Source: Candidatus Saccharimonadota bacterium (lineage in GTDB: Bacteria; Patescibacteriota; Saccharimonadia; Saccharimonadales; Saccharimonadaceae). Taken from it: a stretch of 64,000 nt of DNA. Both the position numbers and the translations under genes were made by a program. The notes beneath the pieces were generated by a model. It was not told the DNA's origin and searched no databases. It saw only the letters and a program-made list of their open reading frames with translations. The first letter of the stretch is position 1; each line of letters begins with the position of its first letter. The stretch is taken from NCBI GenBank assembly GCA_017512095.1, contig JAFWHC010000001.1:1-64000 (forward strand), given 5' to 3'. Below, one piece after another: positions 50,051-57,340 of the stretch.

Positions 50051-52762
50051 TTATTCGATGACTTTGAGTTCTTGTTTGAGGTGTTCGATCAGGGCTTGTT
50101 TTTCTTCGATTCCCTTTTTGGTTTCTTCAACGAGGTGAGCGGGGGCTTTTTCGACGTAGCGGGGGTTCATCATGCGAGCGTTAAGGGCGTTTAGTTCCCT
50201 GCCGACGCTCAAGATGCGCTCGGTGAGCTGGTCTTTGTAAGTCTTAACGATGTCTTTCGGGACGTCGAGGTAAACTTCGCGGCCGACGAGGGCGAGACGA
50301 ATGCCTCGGGGAGTTCCGTCGGTTGGTTCGATGTAATCTACGTGCGTGAGCTGTTTGACGAGCTCGGCGTTGTCGGCGATGAGGGCGTCGTCGCCATAAA
50401 GAAGCCCGACAGAAATGCCTTTTACGGTGTCTTTTAGGCCCGCTAAGACCTTTCTGGCTTCGGAGACAGTACTTATAAGCCTTTCGAACTGTTCGGCGCT
50501 TATAGCGTCAAATTTGAGGCTTTCTGGCCATTTTTGGTTGATAATGTAACCGCTAGTCCAGCTGAGAGCCTGCCAGATGGTTTCGGTGACGAAGGGCATG
50601 AAGGGGTGCGCCATAATCAGGAGGCTTTCGAGGGTCTTTTTGAGCAGGGGGAGGTTTCGCATGAGTTTTTGGCTTTCCAAAAACCAGTCGGCGTATTTAT
50701 TCCAGATGGTGTCGTAGAGGGCTTCGACGGTTTCGGCGAAGCGGTAGGATTTCATGTTGCGTTCGATTTGGGTTCGTAGATTGTCGAGTTCACGGCAGAT
50801 CCAGTCTTCGCCCATGGAGTCGGTGTCGTAAGAGTTCGGTTGGTCGGTGTCGTCGGCAGTATCTTCAGTGCTGTCAATCCACGATTGTATTAGGCGGGCG
50901 ATGTTCCAGAGTTTGTTGCAGAGGTTTCGGCTGGCAACGACTGAGTCTTCGGAGAAGGCTTGGGCTAAGCCGGCGGAGCGGCCGCGGAGGATGCCGAGGC
51001 GGAAGGCGTCGGAGCCGTATTTGGCGACGAGATCGAGAGGGTTAATCACGTTGCCCTTGCTTTTACTCATTTTTTTGCCGTGAGAGTCGAGGACAAGACC
51101 GTGGAGATAGACTTCTTTGAAGGGGACTTCTCCAGTGACGTAGAGTCCCATCATAATCATGCGGGCGACCCAAGCGAAGAGGATGTCGGCGCCGGTTTCC
51201 ATGACGTTTAAGGGATAGAACGGGGAGCCGTGTTCTGGAGTCCAGTCGGTTGTGACGATGGGCCAGTGAGAGGAGGAGAACCAAGTGTCGAAAGTGTCTT
51301 CGTCGCGGATGTATTTGATGCCGCCAAGTTCGATTCCTTTGAGGTTTGTTCTGGTGTCGAAAATCCAGTCGGGGGCGTCGTCGTAGTTTTCTTTTCCTGT
51401 GCCGCTTATCGCTTCTTGTTTTTTGAACATGGGGATGGGGATGCCCCAAGGGATTTGGCGAGAGATGTTCCAGTCTTTAAGACCTTTAAGGTAGTTGATT
51501 AAAACTTGCTTTTTATTTTCTGGGTAGAATTTGATTTCGTCATTTTCGAGGTGTTCAATGGCGGTTTTTGCCAAAGTTTCGACGTCGACGAACCATTGGT
51601 CTTTTAAGGTTGGTTCGATGGTGGTGCCGCATTTGTAGCAGTGGGCGACGGAGTGGGTGATTTCGTGGCTTCCGAGGAGTAGGCCTTGTTCTTCGAGGCG
51701 GTTGAGAACTTTTTGGCGACATTCTTCAGTTGTGAGGCCTGCGTAGTTTTTGCCGGCGGTTTCTAGCATTTTGCCGTCGTCGCCGATGACTCTTAAGTTT
51801 TCTAGGTTGTGCCTTTTGCCTACTTCGAAGTCGTCGAAATCGTGGGCGGGAGTAATTTTTACTGCGCCGGTGCCGTAGGCGGGGTCAGCGTGTTCGTCGG
51901 CGATGATGGGGATTTCTCTGTCGGTTAAGGGGAGTTTGACGTGTTTGCCGATGAGGTTTTTGTAACGCTCGTCTTCGGGGTTTACGGCGACGGCTTGGTC
52001 GCCGAAGAGGGTTTCGGGACGGGTTGTAGAGACGATGATATAGCGCTCGCCAGCGGATGAAGAGCCCTCCCGCCCGTTCCCTGTTTCGGCTGGCTCGCTA
52101 AGCAGATATTTTATATCCCAGAGGTGACCGGGTTCGTCGAGGTGTTCGACTTCGATGTCGGCGAAGGCGGTTTGGTGTTTTGGGCAGTAGTTGACGAGTT
52201 TTTTGCCGCGGTAAATGAGACCGTCGTTCCACATTTTTTCGAAGGTTTGGTAGACGCGAGCGACGACGTTTTCGTCGAGAGTGAAGGTTAGGTCGTCCCA
52301 AGAGCAGGAGGCGCCGAGGGCGCGGACCTGGAGTTCCATGTTGCCGCGTTGTTCCTCGACGAAGTCCCAGACTTTGGCGTAGAGCTCGTCGCGGGTGTAT
52401 TCAAAGCGAGTGTGGCCGATGCTCTCTAGGGCGCGTTCGTAGACGACCCAGGTTTCGAAGCCGGCGTGGTCGGCGCCGGGGATGTACCAAGTGTTGTTCC
52501 CTTTTAGGCGGTAGTAGCGGGTTAAGGAGTCTTCGAGGGCGATGGTGAGGCCGTGGCCGATGTGGAGGTTGCCATTGGCGTTGGGGGGAGGCATGACGAT
52601 GGAATATTCGTCTCTCGTGACGGATTCGTCCGATTTTGATAACCCGCCCGCCCGTTCCCTTGTTCGGGACGAATCCGTCGGGCTGAAGGCGCCGGAGGAT
52701 TCCCAGGCGGCGTAGATGTCGGATTCGAATTTGTCGGGTTCGTAAGAAGATGTGAGTTTCAT
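50051..52762 (-). CDS. valS: valyl-tRNA synthetase
   Basis: 903 residues, class I. HIGH motif in NGNLHIGHGL, KMSKS in GKKMSKSKGNV, WYIPGADHAGFETW and STTRPETLFGDQAVAVNP (editing domain), and a C-terminal coiled-coil arm (about 840-903). Two low-complexity inserts are visible: about 21-47 (TDSSRTRERAGGLSKSDESV) just before IVMPPPNANG, and about 222-236 (ETGNGREGSSSAGE) just before YIIVSTTRPE. Both are encoded by inverted-repeat DNA. A minus-strand TATAAT (52769-52774) ends 6 nt before the ATG. The gene is unrelated to CRISPR but shares its terminator with the tracrRNA. Confidence 0.96.
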   Translation of the reverse strand: MKLTSSYEPDKFESDIYAAWESSGAFSPTDSSRTRERAGGLSKSDESVTRDEYSIVMPPPNANGNLHIGHGLTIALEDSLTRYYRLKGNNTWYIPGADHAGFETWVVYERALESIGHTRFEYTRDELYAKVWDFVEEQRGNMELQVRALGASCSWDDLTFTLDENVVARVYQTFEKMWNDGLIYRGKKLVNYCPKHQTAFADIEVEHLDEPGHLWDIKYLLSEPAETGNGREGSSSAGERYIIVSTTRPETLFGDQAVAVNPEDERYKNLIGKHVKLPLTDREIPIIADEHADPAYGTGAVKITPAHDFDDFEVGKRHNLENLRVIGDDGKMLETAGKNYAGLTTEECRQKVLNRLEEQGLLLGSHEITHSVAHCYKCGTTIEPTLKDQWFVDVETLAKTAIEHLENDEIKFYPENKKQVLINYLKGLKDWNISRQIPWGIPIPMFKKQEAISGTGKENYDDAPDWIFDTRTNLKGIELGGIKYIRDEDTFDTWFSSSHWPIVTTDWTPEHGSPFYPLNVMETGADILFAWVARMIMMGLYVTGEVPFKEVYLHGLVLDSHGKKMSKSKGNVINPLDLVAKYGSDAFRLGILRGRSAGLAQAFSEDSVVASRNLCNKLWNIARLIQSWIDSTEDTADDTDQPNSYDTDSMGEDWICRELDNLRTQIERNMKSYRFAETVEALYDTIWNKYADWFLESQKLMRNLPLLKKTLESLLIMAHPFMPFVTETIWQALSWTSGYIINQKWPESLKFDAISAEQFERLISTVSEARKVLAGLKDTVKGISVGLLYGDDALIADNAELVKQLTHVDYIEPTDGTPRGIRLALVGREVYLDVPKDIVKTYKDQLTERILSVGRELNALNARMMNPRYVEKAPAHLVEETKKGIEEKQALIEHLKQELKVIE
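52051..52100. repeat. palindromic insert 1 inside valS
   Basis: TAGCG...CCAGC on the left and GCTGG...CGCTA on the right enclose a core CCCGCCCGTTCCCTGTTTCG at 52069-52088 that recurs in insert 2 with two differences. It encodes the extra loop before the editing-domain motif. Confidence 0.6.
52619..52679. repeat. palindromic insert 2 inside valS
   Basis: A perfect 13-bp inverted repeat, GACGGATTCGTCC (52619-52631) and GGACGAATCCGTC (52667-52679), encloses a core with CCCGCCCGTTCCCTTGTTCG (52647-52666). It encodes the N-terminal insert ahead of the HIGH region, in frame. Confidence 0.7.
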
Positions 52763-52790
52763 GTCGTTATTATATCATACGCGGCGGAGG

Positions 52791-52819
52791 TTGACAAAAA
52801 AGCGCTAGCGTGGTATAAT
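52791..52819 (+). promoter_or_regulatory. perfect consensus promoter of the 52881 gene
   Basis: TTGACA (52791-52796), 17 bp, TATAAT (52814-52819). The 5' leader carries a 10-bp hairpin AAGTGGTTGC-AAAGA-GCAGCCGCTT (52828-52852). Confidence 0.88.
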
Positions 52820-52880
52820 GAAAGGTGAAGTGGTTGCAAAGAGCAGCCGCTTACTACATTAAAAGGGGGACAAACTGATT

Positions 52881-53084
52881 ATGAAGAGTTTGTCGAAGGA
52901 AAACCGCGTCAATAAGAAGAAGTTGTTCTGTGTCTCTGCTGATACCGGCAAAATCCTCGGGCCTGAATATGAAGAGGAAGCTGCTCAGGAGATGGAGAAT
53001 GGTGCATCGAAGAAGATGAAGCCGAAGTATTTCGGTGGTACGCCGTCCAAGGGGATGGTCAAACTTGGTATGATGCGCCGGTGA
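52881..53084 (+). CDS. small basic hypothetical protein, probably highly expressed
   Basis: 67 residues, rich in Lys, Gly and Met (KENRVNKKKLFCVSADTGK, GASKKMKPKYFGG, SKGMVKLGMMRR). No signal peptide, membrane helix or known family. Its promoter is a perfect consensus, it has a stable 5' hairpin, a GGGGGA SD and a strong terminator, and its codons look optimised compared with its neighbours. Size, charge and expression signals suggest a nucleic-acid- or ribosome-associated protein; this is inference. Confidence 0.72.
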   Translation: MKSLSKENRVNKKKLFCVSADTGKILGPEYEEEAAQEMENGASKKMKPKYFGGTPSKGMVKLGMMRR

Positions 53085-53130
53085 GCGGCTTTCCCCCTTC
53101 CTTTCATCTCGCCCTTTGGGCGAAAAATAT

Positions 53131-53158
53131 GGGTCTCGCGTGTTGCGAGGCCTTTTTC
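53131..53158 (+). terminator. terminator of the 52881 gene
   Basis: GGTCTCGC, loop GTGTT, GCGAGGCC, then TTTTT. A second small hairpin CGCCC-TTT-GGGCG precedes it at 53110-53122. Confidence 0.85.
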
Positions 53159-53547
53159 TATGCGTATAATTTGTGCTTTTCCCTGTTGTATTCTGGTTAA
53201 GTTTTAAGAAATTTTTTGCTCAAAAAACGTTCCGATTTTATTTTGGTTGCGAAAAAGCATTTTTATGTCGGATTATTTTTAAGCTAATTGTGTTTTGTTT
53301 TTCTACACTCTCCAAAAGCTTAATTTTACGCAGTTCATGCTTTTGGTTATTTTTATTTTAGCGTATGCGGGTTGCTAAGTCAAGAGTTTGCTAAGGAAAA
53401 GGGAAAAGAGGAAAAGGAATCATGAAAGAAATGTGGAAAAAGCTTGTGGTTTTTAAATTTTTTGAAAGTCGAAAAAAGTGGATATACCCCAAGGCGCTCG
53501 CTTCGCTCGCGCCTTTTTACCGCGGAGTTTTGTGGTATTATAAAAGT
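53159..53547. other. A/T-rich spacer without a supported gene
   Basis: I see no convincing gene. A hairpin AAGGCGC...GCGCCTT followed by TTT lies at 53491-53518, immediately ahead of the next promoter. A short SD-like stretch and ATG at 53422 open a frame that runs into the next gene, but this hairpin interrupts it, so it was not taken as the start. Confidence 0.4.
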
Positions 53548-53745
53548 ATGGCTTATATTAGAAAGTTTAAGACAGGTTCGGGGAAGACGGGGGTGCAAGT
53601 TTGCTATAAGAGGGAAGGGAAGGTTGTGAAGACGGTTCATGTTGGAAGTGCGGAGACGGAAGCGGGAGTGCGGCGCCTTTTGAGGGAAGCGCAAGAGGTG
53701 ATTGATGCGGGGAAGAAGTCTTTGTTTGATTTAGATAAGTTTTAA
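53548..53745 (+). CDS. short protein related to the N-terminus of IS1634-type transposases
   Basis: 65 residues: MAYIRKFKTGSGKTGVQVCY, then HVGSAETEAGVRRLLREAQE. This is the pattern of the N-terminal domain of IS1634/IS4-group transposases (YIRK...SG...VQ...HIGSA...). The catalytic DDE domain is missing; the frame ends cleanly in DLDKF. TATTAT ends 6 nt before the ATG. It is either a transposase remnant or a domesticated DNA-binding domain; the next gene (DUF3800) follows after 28 bp. Confidence 0.65.
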   Translation: MAYIRKFKTGSGKTGVQVCYKREGKVVKTVHVGSAETEAGVRRLLREAQEVIDAGKKSLFDLDKF

Positions 53746-53773
53746 TCCTCTGATGTGATATAATGATTTGAGT

Positions 53774-54484
53774 ATGACAAGGGTGTTTGTTGATGAGTCT
53801 GGCAATTTGGGCGTGGAGGGGGATTATTTTGTTTTGGCGGCTTTAGTGTTTCGTTCGGCGAAATCCGAAGCGAAGGTGAGGCGTTTGGTGCGGCGTGAGC
53901 AGCGGTTAGATGCGATGGGCGGAGAGTTGTTGATGCCGCGGAGTGAGTTGAAGTTTTCTAAGATGAAGTTTGAGCAAAGGCAGCGGATTTTGGTGAAGCT
54001 GAGGCGGATTGAGGGGTTTGATGTGTTCTATCTTGTGGCGTATAAGTCGAAAGTGGGGATGTTGCTTGCGGGGAAGGAGAAGAATTTGGTTTATAATTAT
54101 TTTTCCAAGTTGCTTATGGAGAAGGTGTTTAAGAGGTATGATGACGATTTTGAGATTGTGTTTGATCAGCGGGCGACGGCGGTTAAGTCGATGAATTCTT
54201 TGACGGAGTATATACAGATTTCTGCGTATGTTGATTTTCCGAATTTGACGGGGAAGAGGGTGGTTGTGAAGCAGGCGGATTCAAGGACGAATTTTTTGTT
54301 GCAGGCGGCGGATGTGGTGGTTGGGGCGGCGGCGCAGGCATATAAGCTTGGGAATCGGCATTATTTGGAGATTTTGGGGAAGCGAGTGAAGTCTTTGCAA
54401 GAGTTTCCGAGGAGAGGGTTTAGGGGGTCATTGCGCATGTCGATTGGGAAGCTGTTGTTGATAGATAAGCTACGAGGGTTTTGA
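53774..54484 (+). CDS. DUF3800 domain protein
   Basis: 236 residues from MTRVFVDESGN. The family start VFVDESGNLG, the middle ELKFSKMKF, VFDQRATAVKSMNSL and the late ADSRTNFLLQAADVVVGAA carry the acidic residues typical of DUF3800, a probable RNase H-fold nuclease-like family common in mobile and defence contexts. TATAAT (53759-53764) ends 9 nt before this ATG; a TTG two codons upstream lies too close to the promoter to be transcribed. Function is unknown. Confidence 0.85.
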   Translation: MTRVFVDESGNLGVEGDYFVLAALVFRSAKSEAKVRRLVRREQRLDAMGGELLMPRSELKFSKMKFEQRQRILVKLRRIEGFDVFYLVAYKSKVGMLLAGKEKNLVYNYFSKLLMEKVFKRYDDDFEIVFDQRATAVKSMNSLTEYIQISAYVDFPNLTGKRVVVKQADSRTNFLLQAADVVVGAAAQAYKLGNRHYLEILGKRVKSLQEFPRRGFRGSLRMSIGKLLLIDKLRGF

Positions 54485-54485
54485 A

Positions 54486-54582
54486 TATAAAAAGAGCCCC
54501 CGAAGAGGCTCCTTTGGCTGCTTTTGATTCGGCGCGTGAGCGCTGACTTGTTGAATGGCAAGCTCCTCAAAAGTCTTATGCG
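54486..54582 (-). ncRNA. candidate small structured RNA (three-way junction)
   Basis: On the minus strand, a TATAAT (54589-54594) is followed by about 95 nt that fold as an outer stem CTTTTGA/TCAAAAG (54567-54573 with 54521-54527), one arm GCTTG/CAAGT and one arm GCGC/GCGC, then a terminator hairpin GAGCC-GGCTC with TTTTT. It lies just beyond the femAB stop and could also be the femAB 3' UTR. No known family is recognised. Confidence 0.45.
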
Positions 54583-54600
54583 GTGATTATTATAACACAA

Positions 54601-55653
54601 TTATTTGATTTTGCGAAGCCGGCGGTTGATGGTGCGGATTTTTTTGTAGAGAGTGTATTTGGTTTTGTTTAATGGGAGGTCGTAGGTGCCGGCGTAGTTT
54701 TTGGCGAAGCCGCCGAAGGATTTTTTGAATTTGGTGAAGCCGGCCCAAGGATGGTTTTGGGGGGCGTCATCGGGGGCGATGCCCCAGAAGTCGAAGAATT
54801 TTTGACCTTTTTGTTTGGCGTCGAAGATGGCGGCGGCGAGCATGCCGTGGGTGGCGGGGAGGTATTTGTAGTCCATGTCGGCGGCGGATTGCATGTAGAA
54901 GCGGGTGGAGTTTTTAAGGTCGTCGAAGAAGAGGGAAGCAGCGATGATGCTGTTTTTTTCGGGGCGGGGTTTTGAAGACATGGGAGCGGAGGGGTCAGGA
55001 TTTTTTAGGGTTTGGTCGGTGTCGGGGTTGTAACGGACGAGGTAGAGAGAAGCGAAAGGTTGTGAAAGTTCGTTTTTGAGGTGAGTTTCTGAGTAGGCGG
55101 TGATGTTTTTTTGTTTGGCGAGTTTATGTTGGAGAGCGGTGAGGTAGCGGATGTCGGCGGGGTCGTGGCTAACTTCTACGGTGAGGCCTTTTTTGGGGAA
55201 TTGATTGACGCAAGTGCGGGTGCCTTGAGTGAAATTTTTATGGAGTTCGGGTTCGGTGGGGGAGAGATCGAGGAGCCAAGTGTGGGCGGGGTCAATGTCA
55301 GTGGATTTAACACAAGCGTAATTGGCCATTATTTTGGCTTCTAAGGGCACTGTGGGTTCAAGGCGGATGAAGAAGCATCTTTCGCGCTTTGCGAGCTTCT
55401 TGAGCGATTCTAGGGCCTTCTGGAGGGATTTTTCGGCTGTGGTTATGTCTATTTCGGTGTTTTTTGGGTCATTGTTTTTTGCGTTGCCGGTTTTAAGGGA
55501 GGGGCCGTAGGGAACAAAAAGGTAAGAGCCGAGTTTGGTGTTGTGTTTTATGGCGAGATAGGAGAAGTCTGCGGTTTCCTCGGTGAAGGTTTGGTGGCCT
55601 TCGAGTTTTTCATATTTTTGCCACTCATCCGATTGTAAGAAATGTTTGAACAT
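54601..55653 (-). CDS. FemAB-family peptidoglycan aminoacyltransferase (FemX-like)
   Basis: 350 residues from MFKHFLQSDEWQKYEK. This start is fixed by a minus-strand TATAAT (55660-55665) ending 6 nt before it; a longer in-frame start lies inside the upstream RNA gene. Two GNAT-type halves are seen: FLQSDEW...FIRLEP, and after a linker SLFFDDLKNSTRFYMQSAAD, LAAAIFDAKQKGQKFFDFWGIAPD and WAGFTKFKKSFGG, the diagnostic FemAB end. Such enzymes add amino acids to lipid II stem peptides. The region around 225-250 is a low-complexity insert. Confidence 0.88.
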   Translation of the reverse strand: MFKHFLQSDEWQKYEKLEGHQTFTEETADFSYLAIKHNTKLGSYLFVPYGPSLKTGNAKNNDPKNTEIDITTAEKSLQKALESLKKLAKRERCFFIRLEPTVPLEAKIMANYACVKSTDIDPAHTWLLDLSPTEPELHKNFTQGTRTCVNQFPKKGLTVEVSHDPADIRYLTALQHKLAKQKNITAYSETHLKNELSQPFASLYLVRYNPDTDQTLKNPDPSAPMSSKPRPEKNSIIAASLFFDDLKNSTRFYMQSAADMDYKYLPATHGMLAAAIFDAKQKGQKFFDFWGIAPDDAPQNHPWAGFTKFKKSFGGFAKNYAGTYDLPLNKTKYTLYKKIRTINRRLRKIK

Positions 55654-55685
55654 GAGGTTATTATAGACGATTTTTGGGACATTGA

Positions 55686-56213
55686 AAACCCCCGCTGGAT
55701 TGCGGGGGCTAACTGAATAGGAGATAGCCATGAAGTTCACATTGTAAAAATGGAAGGCCTTCCATGGAGATTGGGTACTTTTGGAGTGTTTTGTCGCGAC
55801 AAAGTTGTTGATGGTTGGTAACTCGGGTTCTAGAAGACGGTAGGTGATGATACGCTTTTTTGATGGCGGCCCAAGCGCGCAATGGGTCCACCTTTAACTT
55901 GGCGGCGCACAGAACGTTCCGCGAGGGGCAAGGGAACCAATAGGGAAAGGTATGTTTCGCCGCACGGTCAAAGCGACATCTAGATTTACGGCGAAGAGAT
56001 ACCGCCAGCCTCTAGGACGTTGCACATAGCGGTCCTGATAGATTTTCCGGGATCGTCCGGAAGCAGAGACGTAAACTTCAACTATGATGACGCCAAGCTA
56101 AGTGTATTTTGATTTGGATTAGCAAATCATGACGGTTTTAGTAGCCCAATGGACTTCCTCCTCCTAACTTCAGATATTTAAAGGACTACCGAGAACCCTC
56201 CTTTCTCCGTTGA
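55686..56213 (-). ncRNA. candidate structured RNA of about 530 nt
   Basis: A consensus promoter at 56221-56249 and an intrinsic terminator at 55686-55712 (CCCCCGC, loop AATCCA, GCGGGGG, TTTT) bracket a segment with no credible gene. The femAB gene downstream has its own promoter, so the transcript is not needed as its leader. Local stems include GAGAA...TTCTC, GTAGTCC...GGGCTAC and GGCG...CGCC. RNase P RNA was considered: GGAGGAAGTCCAT can pair with ATGGCTATCTCC with a bulged U as in helix P4, but other conserved RNase P blocks were not found. Confidence 0.6.
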
Positions 56214-56220
56214 TAGGTTG

Positions 56221-56249
56221 ATTCTATCATGTTGTTTTAGAGGTGTCAA
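56221..56249 (-). promoter_or_regulatory. promoter of the 530-nt RNA
   Basis: Minus strand: TTGACA (56244-56249), 17-bp spacer, TAGAAT (56221-56226). Confidence 0.8.
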
Positions 56250-56273
56250 GAGGTTTTTCTGATATTTGGTGAT

Positions 56274-57323
56274 TTATTGGATTGCGGAGCGGGGAGAGAT
56301 GTCGAGTTTATAGGGGTCAGTAGGCTTAACGCCGGATTCGATTTCGTATTTAGCGGCGATGGCGACCATGGCGGCGTTGTCGCCGGAAAACTTAGGCTCT
56401 GGGAAGAAGACGTTTTTAGCGTTTGCGGCTTTTCTTAAAGCTTTATTTGCCGATACACCACCGGCGAAGACGATAGACTTAACGTCGGGGTAGTTTTTGT
56501 AGGCAGTTTGGAGTTTTTCTAGGAGGATGTCGATGGCGGTTTTTTGGAAGCTGGCGGCGAAGTCGGAGATTTGTTCAGGCTTGAGCAAGTTTTTTAAGTC
56601 GTGGGAGGGGTAGTCGAGACCCACGCCACATTCTTTTTGGACGGTGCGGAGGACGGCGGTTTTAAGGCCTGAGAAAGAGAAGTCGAGGGGGTTTTCGGTC
56701 TTTGGGTGGGGGAAGGCGTATTTTTTAGGGTTGCCGTGCTCGGCGGCTGCGGCGATGGAGGGGCCACCAGGGTAGGGGAGACCGAGGATTTTGGCGATTT
56801 TGTCGAAACATTCACCGACGGCGTCGTCCAAGGTTGTGCCGATGATTTTGAAGTCGTTGTGGCGGGTCATGCGGATGATTTGGGTGTGGCCGCCGGAAAT
56901 TACGAGAGCTAAAAGAGGGAACTCTGGAGTGTGTTCGGTTTCAAGCCAGTTGCTATAGATATGACTTTTGAGGTGATGAATTGGGTAGAGGGGCTTGTTG
57001 TGTAAAATTGCGAGCGTGCGGGCAGTGAGGGTGCCGATGAGGAGACTGCCTAGGAGACCAGGGGTGTGGGTGACGGCGATGGCGTCGATTTTGGACCAGT
57101 CGTTCTCATCGTCTTTGGTTTTTAATTTGGCGTCCGAGAAGGCTTGGTCGATGACGGGGAGGATGGTTTCGAGGTGGTTTCTGGCTGCAACTTCGGGGAT
57201 GACGCCGCCGTAGGCCTTAAAGATGTCGATTTGGGAGACGACGACGTTCGAGAGGAGTTCATCGTCTTTTAGAATTGCACAAGCTGTCTCATCACAAGAG
57301 GATTCTATTGCTAGAATAATCAT
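56274..57323 (-). CDS. tsaD: tRNA t6A threonylcarbamoyltransferase TsaD
   Basis: 349 residues. ILAIESSCDETACAIL at the start, the metal site HHLKSHIYSNWLE (as H-x-x-x-H), LALVISGGHTQIIRM, DDAVGECFDKIAKILGLPYPGG, and VFAGGVSANKALR are the Kae1/TsaD motifs. It transfers threonylcarbamoyl to A37 of tRNA with TsaB and TsaE, which are encoded at 35.1-36.0 kb. A minus-strand TATAAT (57330-57335) ends 6 nt before the ATG. Confidence 0.96.
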   Translation of the reverse strand: MIILAIESSCDETACAILKDDELLSNVVVSQIDIFKAYGGVIPEVAARNHLETILPVIDQAFSDAKLKTKDDENDWSKIDAIAVTHTPGLLGSLLIGTLTARTLAILHNKPLYPIHHLKSHIYSNWLETEHTPEFPLLALVISGGHTQIIRMTRHNDFKIIGTTLDDAVGECFDKIAKILGLPYPGGPSIAAAAEHGNPKKYAFPHPKTENPLDFSFSGLKTAVLRTVQKECGVGLDYPSHDLKNLLKPEQISDFAASFQKTAIDILLEKLQTAYKNYPDVKSIVFAGGVSANKALRKAANAKNVFFPEPKFSGDNAAMVAIAAKYEIESGVKPTDPYKLDISPRSAIQ

Positions 57324-57340
57324 CTTTTAATTATATCACA

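Noticed and set aside
53173-53361. 62-residue Phe/Leu-rich + strand frame
   Set aside because: A/T-rich spacer just after a strong terminator, no promoter or SD in the right place.
55709-55891. 60-residue frame (GTG start) inside the 530-nt RNA
   Set aside because: No clear SD, no recognisable domain, and it crosses predicted stems; the RNA interpretation is preferred.
55686-56213. tmRNA, SRP RNA or 6S RNA at this place
   Set aside because: No tRNA-like end with CCA, no GGAAGGAAGCAG SRP core and no central-bubble hairpin of 6S type could be seen.
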